A DNA stretch of 64,000 nucleotides from Massariosphaeria phaeospora (lineage: Eukaryota > Ascomycota > Dothideomycetes > Pleosporales). Every line of letters begins with the position of its first letter. The first letter of the stretch is position 1. This document shows positions 35,074 through 45,746 of the stretch, in pieces. Both the position numbers and the translations under genes were made by a program. Below the pieces are notes generated by a model. It made no database searches and was not told the DNA's origin. It worked only from the letters and a program-made list of their open reading frames with translations. The stretch lies in assembly GCA_011032825.1 (NCBI GenBank), contig JAADJZ010000005.1:1617001-1681000 (forward strand). The letters run 5' to 3'.

Positions 35074-35220
35074 TTTTAGCAACAGGCAAATAGTCTACTT
35101 CTGTCTTTACAAAGCCTTGTTGTATATAGCATACTAGGTATTGTATAAGTATGGCTTGTAGAGGAGAGGATAGGCTTACCTAGGTGCGCATCGGAAACGA
35201 ATCATGACAGGGCGATGGCC
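35074..35220 (+). repeat. Dispersed repeat, copy B
   Basis: This copy aligns with 5458-5606 (see copy A). It starts about 270 bases after the Ulp1-like pseudogene ends. Both copies are in the same orientation and both begin with TTTTAGC. Whether it is a transposon terminus belonging to the pseudogene is a guess. Confidence 0.6.
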
Positions 35221-35612
35221 GTGCAGAGGTTCCAGAAAATCGGCAGGATCGTTGGGAAACTCGCAGCATACACAACAGCTCAACTCGGTCAACACTGGAC
35301 TACCGCCAACTGGCCTTGGTTGCGAGCATATTCGGAATCTGCACGGCGTTGGACGACGCTCATGTCCTCGCACAAGAAGGGTCGTAGTCTCAGCAACGTT
35401 CCACTGCCCGCTGTGCAGACGCTGGAGAAGAGCGCGACGGAGGATATGCTGCAGCGTGTGCAGTAGTGGAAACCAGCGGAGCCGTCGTCGTCGAATGGAA
35501 GACGCTTAGCACGTATCTTGTACGCGCTAGAAGCAAGGCCGACGGTGGGCGTGAAAGCGGGAACCAAACTTTCGCTGCTCTTTCACAGTTCCACGACGGT
35601 GAGGCATCCGGC

Positions 35613-35637
35613 CGTCTCGTCTCGTCTCGTCTCGTCT
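35613..35637. repeat. (CGTCT)5 microsatellite
   Basis: Five perfect CGTCT units in a row, followed within 11 bases by an imperfect GATGTC hexamer run. Confidence 0.9.
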
Positions 35638-36662
35638 AGGCCGGCACCGATGCCGATGTCGATGTCGATGTCTGTAGCTACCCGAAGACGCACACGGTAC
35701 AAGACGCCCAGTTGCGTACTTGGACATCCAAATGTGGGCTTCGCAACGCAATATCTGCAAGGGTGGGTGGGTTCGTCGCGGACAGCACAGCGCAGCGCAG
35801 CACAGCACCGCACCGCACCGCGGAACAGCGCTTGAACTGGAACACGACGTAGGTACGACTACAACAACTGACGACAGGCACAACAGCGCCGTGCGTCGGC
35901 TCCCAGTCTCTTGAAGCATCACGCGGGACAGCAGTGCGGGTGGGTCCAAGGCGTTGGCGTCGCACAGTGCGCGCTTCTCCTGCTCGGACAGGGCTGCTGC
36001 TGTAGGTGGGAGGGAGAGGGAGGCTTCATGGCAGAGACAGACAGGACGGGAGCTGGGAGCAAAGGAGCGCGCCGGCGACCAGCGCATGCAGATGGGGAGG
36101 CGGCCACAATGCAACCGTGACCCGGGCGTGTATCGCTGATGGGGACCGGGTGGTGCGGCCGCGATAGATGGTGGGGCGTGGGCGTGGTGTTGGGCAGGGT
36201 GCTGGCGACGTAATCGAGGGTGCTTTGATGGCCTCCACGAATGGCGGGCTGCGCTGCATGATGGAAGAGCTGCAGAAAGCCCGGCCTTGGACTGCAGGCT
36301 GGCCGTCCCACGGCGAACAAGTTAGCATCTCGAATCAACCCTCCGGCCGTCCATGTCTGCCACGTAGCGACGGCTGCCCTCGGCCTGGGGCGCCCATGGC
36401 CGTGTCCGATGTCGTCGACGGCCGACAAGTGCTCTCCTGCCACCTCCAGGGCCGCTGGCCGCTGGCCGCTGGCATGGCGCTGCCCGATGCTGGACGGCGT
36501 GCACAACTCCTGCACTGCACTGCACTGCACCAATGCGGCGTGGGCCGGCGCGAACAGAACAAGATCTCGACATCGAACGACCGAGTAGGCCTAGCGAGAT
36601 GCCGGCCGGCCTCGACGATTCTCTCGTGCACATCGGGCGGAGAGAGGCACTTCTGCTGCTCA

Positions 36663-36732
36663 GCCATCTGCCATCAGCCATCTGCCATCTGCCATCTGCC
36701 ATCTGCCATCTGCCATCTGCCATCTGCCATCG
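36663..36732. repeat. (GCCATCT)n heptamer minisatellite, about 10 units
   Basis: Ten consecutive 7-bp units of GCCATCT, with one GCCATCA and a final GCCATCG variant. Units abut with no spacer, so this is not a CRISPR-like array. It lies about 320 bases before the DUF1349 gene. Confidence 0.95.
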
Positions 36733-37053
36733 GGCATCTCAAGCGGCGCGTGTCAGCTTACCTGCGTGAGCCGTGAGCCGTGAGCCATCGCCCAACGAAG
36801 CGAATGACCGCCCGTCGCCCGTCGTACAGCGCCAACTAGCACCCACATCGACGGCCGCATCTCTGGCGGGGGGCAGCACAGCGAGTCCGAGGCCGAGTCC
36901 CGGCCCACGCTTTTCGACACGCTACATATACTGCCCGACGCGGTCGCAGCGCGTCGACAGCGGGCAGCCCACCACCTCGAGGCCCGGCGCAGTCTGTCCA
37001 CCAGCGGCGCAGCTCCCCTCCGCGACCGCGCGACGACGGCGACGACCGCCGCC

Positions 37054-37989
37054 ATGCCGCCCGACAGCTCCTCCTTCACGGCCCTGAACATCCCCAACGA
37101 CGCCGTGCCTGAGTGGATGGGGTCCTTTGCGCTCGCCGCGCCGCCCAATACCGACCTCTGGCGCAAGCCGCCCTCGCGAGACACGTCCACGGCCCCCATC
37201 CTGTACACGGCGCTGCGCAGCCCCTTCATCGCCGCCGAGGTGACCGTGTCGGCCGACTGGGAGCTCGAGTGGGACCAGGGCGGCCTCGTCATTTTCGCCG
37301 GCGCGCCGCCAGGACGAATCGCAGCAGCAACAACAACCACAACCACAACCGCACCATCAGCCCCCGCCATCGCCCCGAGCAGCCCCCGCGCGGCTACCGA
37401 CCGTTCATCCGACCGTTCATCCGCTGCGCCAACCCCGACCAGCCCCAGCGCGGCTACCGACCGTTCATCCGCTGCGCCAACCCCCTCCCCGCCCCCTCCG
37501 AGTGCGGGGCACCCACACCCACACCCACACCCGCCCCCCAGCTACGTTACACAAACACCGCCACCGCAGACCGCGCTCCCCCCGCCCGCCTACACGCCCC
37601 CCGCGCCATCCTCCAAATGGGTCAAAGTCGGCCTGGAGTTCTGCAACAACGCCTGCCACGCAACCTCGGTATGCGCGACCTCGGACGGCGCCGACTGGGC
37701 CCTCACCTCGCTGCCCGCCCACCACGCCCGGCGCCTCGACCTGCGCGTCAAGATCGAGCGCATCGGCTACGCCCTGTGGGTGTGGTACGAGGACGAGGCC
37801 AGCGGCTGGAAGAAGCTGCGCGAGGTGACGTGGTTCTTCTGGGGCGTCGAGGACAAGGCCGTGCGCGTTGGCGTGTATGCGAGTCGGCCGGCCAACTTTG
37901 GCGTCAGCGCCTATGAGCGCCGGCATGGGGGGCCGAGTGCTGGACAGCGGAATCTGTGTGTCGATTTTGAGGGCTTGGAGATTTTCTAG
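37054..37989 (+). CDS. DUF1349-domain protein
   Basis: A single exon encodes 311 residues. The N-terminal part (SFTALNIPNDAVPEW...DLWRKPP) and the C-terminal part (KWVKVGLEFCNN, RVKIERIGYALWVWYEDE, REVTWFFWGVEDKAVRVGV, CVDFEGLEIF) together match the DUF1349 beta-sandwich family. These are concanavalin-like folds related to laminin-G/LamG lectins, found in bacteria and fungi with no firm biochemical role. Between the halves, about residues 90-188 form a Thr/Ser/Ala/Pro/His-rich low-complexity insertion, partly made by an internal DNA duplication (37,388-37,436 against 37,448-37,487). The insertion sits between conserved strands, so it should be a surface loop. There is no signal peptide. A likely unspliced ATG with GCCGCC context supports the start. 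Confidence 0.85.
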   Translation: MPPDSSSFTALNIPNDAVPEWMGSFALAAPPNTDLWRKPPSRDTSTAPILYTALRSPFIAAEVTVSADWELEWDQGGLVIFAGAPPGRIAAATTTTTTTAPSAPAIAPSSPRAATDRSSDRSSAAPTPTSPSAATDRSSAAPTPSPPPPSAGHPHPHPHPPPSYVTQTPPPQTALPPPAYTPPAPSSKWVKVGLEFCNNACHATSVCATSDGADWALTSLPAHHARRLDLRVKIERIGYALWVWYEDEASGWKKLREVTWFFWGVEDKAVRVGVYASRPANFGVSAYERRHGGPSAGQRNLCVDFEGLEIF

Positions 37990-39199
37990 CGCGGGGGAAG
38001 ACAGTGAATCTGCTGGCTTGTCCTTTTTTAGGTCTGAGTTGTCGGCTTGGTTTTCTTTGGCTGTGGGCTGGCTGTTTGTTTGCTTGCTAGGCGCGGAGAT
38101 GATGGGGGATATACCTACCTGTCTGTCTACCACTCGCATCTCCTGGAAGCAAGAGAGAGCAGCTTTTCTTTCTTCCTGTTATTTTTTCCACCCATTTATC
38201 TCACTCTTCACTTTCCATGTCCCTCGTCTTCCTCTCCGCATTCCTAGCATAGAGATTTGTTGAAAACTCCCCGGCATATTTGTTTCCTGCTTATATCTGT
38301 CTATCTATCTATTTATCCATCGATTACATTCGATATGGATGTTTGCTACTTGCTGACATTTTCTGTAACTGAATCCCCCATACCCCTTCTCCTTCTCGCT
38401 CTGTTGGAATTACCGTGGCTTGGCTTGGCTTGGCGTGAGCCCGAATCCCTACTCTCTTCTCACTTGTACTGTGCTATTCTATTCTATCTTGTTTTTTTGC
38501 GTTTTCCAACGTTCCTGCGGCTTGCTTCTTAGCCACCTGTCATGTATGTCTCAGATGACAGACAGAGCGCACATAGTTGTAGTTTAGTATGGGGCATTTT
38601 TGGTAACTTAACCGGGAGGTAGTAATATCATTGGGTACTGGTAATTGCTTTTTCTTGGTGCGCTTGTATGGATGAGTGCAGAGGTGGGTGGATGATGGTC
38701 ACGGGTGGTTGCTGTGAATGTAGTGGATTTGCGGTGATGAGCCGCGGAGATATAGGAATTGAATTGAACTGAACTGGACAGATGGCGCGTTTTCGATTAG
38801 GCGGCGTTCACATTGGGAGCCGTCTGATATATGGACGTAGAGGTAGTGCTGGGCTCGAAAGGGGGTAGGTAGGCGTGCAGATGACCGCGAAATCTAACTA
38901 ACATGATAGATGCTTGCTTGGAGTCAAAATACAGATAAGTATATCCATCTACAAAACCTGACCGCATCACAAACCTAACACTTTCCGAGCCTCGGACCTC
39001 GAAACCCAATCCGCCGCCTACGCAATCACACCCCCCGTCCGACATCGCCGCCCGTCCGTTTGCTCCCCCTCTCCCGCAGCGCCCGCCCGCTCTCTTCACA
39101 CACTTCCCCGCTCTCCATCATGGCCTACTGCCCCTCCCCTCAACACTGACTGCTGCTCGCCCCATCCATCGCTCAAAGTAACCATCTAGATGCTCGATT
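37990..39199. other. Intergenic, tandem genes
   Basis: About 1.2 kb, T-rich between 38,150 and 38,520 with short CTAT and CTTGG tracts. I see no gene. The first part is probably the 3' UTR of the DUF1349 gene. Confidence 0.5.
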
Positions 39200-40863
39200 A
39201 TGCGGCTGCGATTCCAGTCTCTCGTCGGCGCGCTTTACCTGGCACTGCTGACTTCGGGATATGCATACGTTGCATGTGCGCACTTTACAGCGGCACGGCC
39301 GGGACGCGGCGATGTGGTCGAGACGCGGATTACTACGGTTGTCGTTCCGACGGCGGGGCGGCTTGTGGACAGGATGATGGACCGGGCATCGTCGTTGGAC
39401 GGGCTTTCTCACATAAGCGTATGCTCGCTACATGGAAAAAGAACCATGCTGACGCGTACTTTAGACAACCTCGTCCACTCCGTCGACTTCACTGAGCACG
39501 GCTCCGGGCATGGAAGTATGCTGGCGGGACGCACACTGCAAGTTCCTGTTCTCCGAGGTGCATAAGGCGTTCAGGAATATTGGCGGCCTAGTCAATCCGA
39601 ATGATGGTTCGCAGAGCGAGGCGTATCAGCAGATATTGTCGCTGTGCGATGACGAGAGACATGAATTTACAAGGTTGCGATAACCCCCTTTTCTCTTCTC
39701 CTCCCCTATCCCAACGATCCTCTTACCCCCGCAACACACCCCAACTAACACCACCCAACCCACACAGTACCAACGAGCTCTCCAACTGCCAAGCCTGCTA
39801 CAAAGCCGCCTCCCTCGACCGCAACCTCACCACCTTCCTCAGCACCACCTTCACCAACTTCTGCGCTACGCGCCTGCCCTCGCTGTACCTCTTCCTGCGC
39901 GACGTCCTGACGTTCCTCGAGCAAGCGCAGGCGCCGCAGCCGTTCGTACACGATGTGCTCGGCACCGTTGTTCCGGGGATTAGGACGCTGGAGAGCCGAT
40001 TCACGTCACGGTCGGGCTTGAATCAAGGCCCGACGAAGAGCGCGAGTGCGAGTGGGACGGGCATGGGGACCGTGTCGGTAACAACGACGACGGCGGAAGA
40101 GACGGGGACTACGACGGGAACTTTCTACCACCCCCCCTCCGCTACAGTCTCGCCCACGACGCCAACCCCCCCGCCGCACCCCCTTATCCCCATCTTCGCC
40201 ACCGTGCTGCCCCCCTCCTGGCCCTACACCTCTTTCGCCCCCGCGCGCCACCCTTCCCTAACTGCGACCTTCACACTGCGCCCCGCCGCCAACGAAACCC
40301 ACACCCAAACGCTCATCCTCGCGCCCCTGCTCTGGCACCCGCGGCCCCTACACACCAAACCCGGGCCCCGGCCCCCATTTTCCATCAGCATACTCCTCGG
40401 CTCCGGCTCCGAGACTGCCATCGACACTGCGACGGGGACGGCGTCAACGAGCGATACGTCGACGCGGGTTTTGAGCACGACGATGACGACGCGGTCGACG
40501 CGCTCGCGTGGGACGTGGCCGCCGTGGGAGCCGACGGAGTGGAGTGGGACGACGCCGACTTGGTGGACGACGTCGACTTGGTGGACGACGTCGACTTGGT
40601 GGACGACGTCGAGTTCGACGTCGATGTCCGTGACGAGTAGTTCAGCACCGACGCCGACACCGACGACGCCGATTACATCGCCGACGCCCACGGCGGTTGT
40701 TTCGCTGCCGTTTCCGGGGGAGACGGTGTCGGGGGCGAGGAGCGTGGTGGCGGTTGAGTATGGAGTTTCGCGGGCGGGAGGGGGAGATAGGGAGGTAGGG
40801 GTAGTTGGTGGGGTAATGGGTAGAGCGGTAGAGGGGGGCTTATCTTGGGTGGTTAGGGGATGA
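39200..40863 (+). CDS. Secreted or surface Cys-containing, Ser/Thr-rich protein
   Basis: Three exons (39200-39418, 39465-39673, 39768-40863) encode about 507 residues. The N-terminus MRLRFQSLVGALYLALLTSG is a plausible signal peptide. Residues about 75-240 form a helical Cys-containing region (GMEVCWRDAHCKFLFSEV, SLCDDE, ELSNCQACYKAAS, TNFCATRLPSL) that looks like a fungal-specific secreted domain I cannot name. The rest is rich in Ser, Thr, Pro and Gly, typical of O-glycosylated wall or surface proteins, and includes three tandem TWWTTS units. Intron 2 has an unusual GTTGCG donor; the join restores EFTSTNELSNC. No GPI signal is obvious: the C-terminus is Gly/Val-rich with a short hydrophobic run. 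No function can be assigned. Confidence 0.65.
40556..40609 (+). repeat. Three tandem 18-bp units inside the surface-protein gene
   Basis: Three perfect 18-bp units encode TWWTTS repeats. Six Trp residues in 18 codons within a Ser/Thr-rich stretch is unusual, and the repeat is likely length-variable. Confidence 0.9.
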
Positions 40864-41635
40864 TTAGGGGGGGGATTTAGCTGAGCTGAGCCGAGCTGAG
40901 CTGAGTTGAGTTGCGGGCACTTGGGCTTTCTATAACATTTTATCAATCTATCTATATTATCATTGTCGACGGAATGAATGATAGGTGAGGAGAAATACAT
41001 GTAGGCATGTACATTCAGCGAAGTAAATAAGTAGCCCGGTACGGTACCACCGCTTATAGCGCTTCCCTCCCGCAGGCACGGGCGCGGGTGCGTGTTATAG
41101 TCTATATAAATATATCTACATGTTGTTGCTAAAAGGATTATATACCACCCACCTACATTTTCTCTCTCTCTGTCGTCTTTCTTGTTCATGAGTTCGCAAC
41201 TATACATATTTGCCCTCTCTCACTCGACCAAAGGGAACCAAACCAAACCAGTCCAAGTTCCGTCGACCTATCTTACCCATGCATATCCATCTAGCCATTA
41301 ACACCGTCCAGTCTGGTCCAGCTCAGTTCAGCTCAGCTCAGCTCAGTCCAGTCCAGATCAGTTAACATAGGTTCCATGAACCCTAACAGACTGCTCCACG
41401 ATGGGTACGACGCGGAAAACAACATTTATTGACTTCACGACGGTTCGTACACGAATGCCCAGAATCAGAAAATCGTCCGTGGTGTCAAAACACCCTATAT
41501 GCAAATTCCCCACCCAGCAATACCGTAGCCCAACTCCAGAAACGGGTAAATATACATATCCAAACTTCCGATTACGCCATTGTCTTCCAAAATACCGACC
41601 CACATACTAAAAAACCCACACCTACACCCACTCAC
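40864..41635. other. Convergent intergenic region with complementary pentamer tracts
   Basis: This gap lies between the 3' ends of two convergent genes. GCTGA-type repeats at 40,879-40,913 and their complement (TCAGC type) at 41,318-41,355 could pair into a long hairpin if transcribed through. No gene is supported. Confidence 0.6.
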
Positions 41636-42810
41636 TCACTTCGTATAATCCTGCCGACACCTCACCTGCACAAACTCGCACTCCCCCCTCCCCCCAATCA
41701 CCACGGCCGTCAAATGCCCACCACTCACACACCCGGAATCGAGCCCGATGCTATACCTCTCGACATTGCGCCCACGCTTCCGGTCATGCCCGTAGACGAC
41801 AGTAGTGCGCGCGTGCGCCGGCAGCTTCGCCTGGCGGTGGTTCCAGAGCTTCTCCCAGGGGGTGCCGGCGCGCGTCTCCGACGGCATCCGCGTCTTGGCG
41901 TCGATGCTGCGCATGTTCATTGCGTAGAAGGGATCTTGCTGCGCGAGCGGGATGTCCGGGACCAGCCCGGCGTGCACGACGACGAGGGTGCCGAGCTTTG
42001 GGATGGCGCCCACGGAGAGGATGACGGGGCATTCTGCGAGCCAGGCGAGTTGCGAGGGGGTGAAGGATTGGGCGAGTTGGCGGGCTTTGGAGTCGCTGTG
42101 GGAGAGGGCGTTGGGGGGTGTGGTGTGGGAGGTGGACGTTGCGGCGAGGGAAAGGAGCATGCGGTCTTCGTGGTTGCCGCGGACGCAGGAGGCGTCGAGG
42201 TGTTGGGCGAGGGAGACGACGCCTGGGGAGTCCGGGCCTGGGATGAGATGTCAGCAGGCTACTTTCTCTGTGTTCAAGACAGGCAATCCATACCTTTCGC
42301 GATGATGTCACCGGTGAGAATGAGGTGGTCGCGGCCCTTCTCGAATTCCACTTTCTTCAGCAGCTCCTCCAGCTCCTTCTTGCAGCCGTGTACATCGCCG
42401 ATTATCACCAGCCGTTTGTGCTTGTCAGGGAGATGTTTCTCGTCCATCGTCTTGACCTGTATCGTATCCGTGAAATGCGGGCGCACATTCGCGCCAAATG
42501 CTTCCTTCGGGGTTGAATCCATGTCCGCCAACTCTGCCCTGTATGCGCTGTATTGTGGTCCTAGATAACTCCTCCAAGCAATCAATGTAGTTGTAGCAAG
42601 AACGAGCCAGATGACGAGATAGCGTTGTATTCGCCGCGGTACGCGATTCGTTGTTCGGTGGATGATATGCTTCCACTTTGGGTGTATGAGGTAGTCGTCG
42701 TCGTGGCCGTAGAAGCCGTCTTCCTCATCCGAGACGTCGAGATTGCTGTTGTCGGGGATCAGGTCGATGAGGGGTCGGTGTGAAGGGTACATATGATTGC
42801 GGTATGACAT
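41636..42810 (-). CDS. Vacuolar endopolyphosphatase, Ppn2-like metallophosphatase
   Basis: Two exons (42810-42294, 42237-41636) joined across a 56-bp GT...AG intron encode about 372 residues. An acidic cytosolic N-terminus (about 1-62) is followed by one transmembrane helix (about 64-80, YLVIWLVLATTTLIAW) and a PPP-superfamily calcineurin-like domain. That domain shows GDVHG (138-142), GDIIAKG (167-173, split by the intron), RGNHED (192-197), VVHAGLVPD and VVYGHDRKRG. This membrane-anchored arrangement matches yeast Ppn2 (YNL217W), a zinc-dependent vacuolar enzyme that cleaves inorganic polyphosphate internally. I took the ATG at 42,810 because MSYRNHMYPSHRPL precedes the conserved acidic segment; the frame stays open upstream to 43,089. 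Its promoter lies within about 370 bases of the AT-rich block. Confidence 0.88.
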
Positions 42811-43383
42811 TGATGTAGACGGAAGGGCATAACCCGGGTGTGGATACGAAAAGAGGCCTGACGTAAGTATGCGGTGGTGTCGAAATAGGTTGTAGGATCG
42901 ACGCTCACGGATGGGAGGAGGGAGCCATTCCGTGGCTAACGACGCGTGTTGTGGGGGTTGTTGCGAACTCGTGTGCAGCAGCTTGCGGAGATCGCAGACG
43001 CAAATGAAGAGACGGAACTGACGATTCACCGTTCGAAAGGCGCAGGACGGAAGGTAGTCGTCTGCTGTCCTTCCCAACGCAAACGTCATACCTGTCTCGG
43101 CTATTTACTTAGCGGAACGAAGCCGAGGCCTACTCGGGCCCAAGGTTTCTCTGAAAAATCTCAAGAGATTGCCCGTGCGTAGCACGAGCCTATTCCTCCA
43201 ATACAAATAATTCTCCTAACGCAATTAAACCTAACTTTTTAGCCTATAGAGCTATAAAGCTATAGATTTAATATATTATAAATAGATTTAATTCTAAGAT
43301 AAAAATTAAAAATTAGCTTAAAATAGCTAGTACTTACTAAGTTATTAAAGCTTTAATAAAATTCTACTAGATAATTACTTTGG
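42811..43383. other. Promoter region and GC-to-AT boundary
   Basis: The first 370 bases have the composition of the gene-bearing arm and should hold the Ppn2-like promoter. At about 43,180-43,200 the sequence turns abruptly AT-rich and stays so to the window end. Confidence 0.7.
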
Positions 43384-45250
43384 TAATGTACTTTACGAGT
43401 TCGTGCATTACACGAGTTCGTGCATTACTTTTGCCAAGCTTCTACTAAACTCTACTTTCTACGTAATGCTTTAACAACAATACTAAATAGAACTTTCTAA
43501 AGAACTTTAGATACAGCTTGCTTTTTAAGCTTTTAAACAAAACGCAACACTTTTTTAGCAACGCGCTGCAGCTATCTACAACGTTGATTAATTAACACTA
43601 AGCTACTAACGCGTAAGACAAACTTTACAAGTAAATTACTAGCCTAAATTAAAGAATCTAACAAAAACTAAAGAAAGCGTAGTTGTTAAGTATATACTTA
43701 AGCTTATATCGCGCGAATTTCTTTTTAAGCTTGCAGCTATAGCTAATATAGCTAATTTCTTGCGCGCAAAGCGCAATCTAGGCTAGGTTAGCTTAAACTA
43801 GCTTAGTACGTAGGTTATGCACTACTTTAAGTTTACAATAAAGTTTAATTGCAAGTACAATTACAAAAAAGCGCTTTGCAAGAATTTTAAAGTTATTTAG
43901 AGCTAGTTTCGCTTAGTAGCTAACATAAAAGCTAAGTATAGTATCTAGAATATAAACACGTACAACTTCAACAAAACAAGCTTTATAATAGGCTAGATAT
44001 TAACTAAAGTAGTTGTTACTACTTTAGAGAAATAAAAACGGCTAAAGGCAATACAGCAAAGTAATAGAAAGTAAACAATAGTTATCCAAAACATCAACGC
44101 AACAGAGTAAGCTATTCTACTTTTTATTATTTTTAAGAGCTACTATTACCTTTTTGCCTAGTACAAGAAAAAGAATTTGCTTTAAAACTAGGTTATTGTA
44201 GTTTCTAAAAAAGGCTAAACAACAAATAAGCTTAAGCTATAGTAGTTAAAGCACTTTAATAAGTATACAAAGAAAAAAGTAGTTAGCAGCTACTAACTAC
44301 TTGCAATTGATAGCTATAAAAGCTATAACTCGCTTGCATTCTAGCAATACTACAAGAAAAACAATATTATTACTATTTGCATGCTTTCGTACTTATTGCA
44401 CGTTTTGCAGCTTCTTAATGTAGGTTGTTTTGCTTTTTTGAAAAAAGCGTACGAGCGCTAAGCCGAAGATTTTATGCGCAACTAAATTACTTACATTATA
44501 AAACTTAAGTTTCTACTATGCTTTATACGCGCCTATAATGCAGCAATTACTTTTAGTAATATCCAAAAAAGTTTCAAGGCGCTAGATTGGTTTTATTTAA
44601 CCTAAAACGAGTTATAATAGCTTTTGACGTTTAGCTACGTACTTTATTATTACTACTACTTATTAACAACGAGCTCTAGCAGTTGCAAACTCTAAGCAAT
44701 ACTTTTAAACTAAAGTTGCAATTAACGCTTGTAAAGGCAAAAATTTAGAAGCATATAAATAGCTTACCAACGTCTATAGTAAAAGCTTTTAAAAAAGTTT
44801 TAAAGAAAGCAGCTATTATCGCGCACAAGCTAGTGTTAGCGCAACAAAAAATAGCTAAGCTAAAGATAGCAAATAAAGCTGCTACGCAACGTAAATCGCA
44901 TAAAAGAAAGTAGGTTCAAGCAGAAAAAACTTTAATAGTTAAAAATAAAGCTTGTCTAACTGCTCTAAAAGAGTTTAAAACGCGTAGTAATAAAAAAAAG
45001 CTAAAAACGCAAGTGCGCGCTAAAGTAGGTAAACTATTTTAAAAATAGTGTAAATAGTGTTATTAGGCTAGGCACAACGCGCGTACGTGTAAGCAAGTAG
45101 TAAAAGTAAACTCTAAATAATATCTCGTGTTATATTACTCTACACAAAGCCAAAGTAAGCTGTTTTGCGCTAAAATAGAGTAGTTTTAGTAGAAGCTTAG
45201 CAAAAGTAATGTACGAACTCGTGTAATGCACGAACTCGTAAAGTACGTTA
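43384..45250 (+). mobile_element. pogo/Fot1-type transposon 1 (RIP-inactivated)
   Basis: A 1,867-bp unit bounded by near-identical terminal inverted repeats of about 74 bp (43,384-43,457 and 45,177-45,250). They begin TAATGTA or TAACGTA and carry two abutting 17-bp copies of ACGAGTTCGTGCATTAC. Inside, on the plus strand, a degraded transposase shows RAAAIYNV (about 43,562-43,585, helix-turn-helix region). It also shows the DDE-domain block LLHVLQLLNVGCFAFLKKAY at about 44,390-44,450, where family members have HLLQPLDVGCF; the Asp is now Asn. Many in-frame stops are present. The TA at each end fits a TA target duplication. Confidence 0.85.
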
Positions 45251-45746
45251 TATCTTTACTAGTACTAAGCCTAATAGACTAGAGATTAAAATAGTAATAT
45301 ATAGCTATATTTACTATAATTTCATCTACTAGCTTACTAATATTTACTAACTAGTACTAGTTTATACTAAAAATAAGAGTTTTTACTTAATATAGTAATG
45401 TATTGAATTACCAAGCTAGCTAGATTAACGAGCTAGCTACTTTTTTTTAGCATTAAGTTCTTAGGTTCAAAGCTTAATAACTTTACTAATAGTAGAGCTA
45501 TCTAGATAATTTTTACACTATTTAAAAGCTCTAATCTAAGGCTATAACATGCGCTAAAAACTATAGCTATTGCTAATGTAATTTTAATTCTATTAAGCTT
45601 GAAAGTATAACTACTTTGCTTTAGCTTTATACCTAGTATATACTACTTAACTACTATAATAAAAAATAATACTTTCTTGTATTCTTTGATATAGTTATTA
45701 TTAAGTATTTGTAAAAATTCTATAGCGTTTAGCTTAAAATTTTAGC
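45251..45746. other. AT-rich spacer between two pogo elements
   Basis: About 500 bases of AT-rich sequence in which I recognise no repeat end or coding remnant. Confidence 0.5.

Larger units (their letters stand above)
34802..37053. other. 2.2-kb stretch with repeats, no supported gene
   Basis: It contains dispersed-repeat copy B (35,074-35,220), a CGTCT pentamer run, a GATGTC hexamer run at about 35,648-35,670, and a GCCATCT heptamer array. Overlapping frames on both strands near 35.5-36.8 kb lack motifs and are partly made by these repeats. Confidence 0.5.

Noticed and set aside
36663..36732. CRISPR-like array
   Set aside because: Units are 7 bp and abut without spacers, and the genome is eukaryotic; it is a minisatellite.
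39601..39767. 5' part of the long plus-strand frame ending at 40,863
   Set aside because: The conserved-looking Cys segment is in another frame before 39,673, and a GT...AG intron (39,674-39,767) joins the two.
13204..42810. Secondary-metabolite gene cluster around the velvet gene
   Set aside because: No polyketide synthase, peptide synthetase, terpene cyclase or cluster transcription factor is present; the genes are unrelated housekeeping or regulatory functions.
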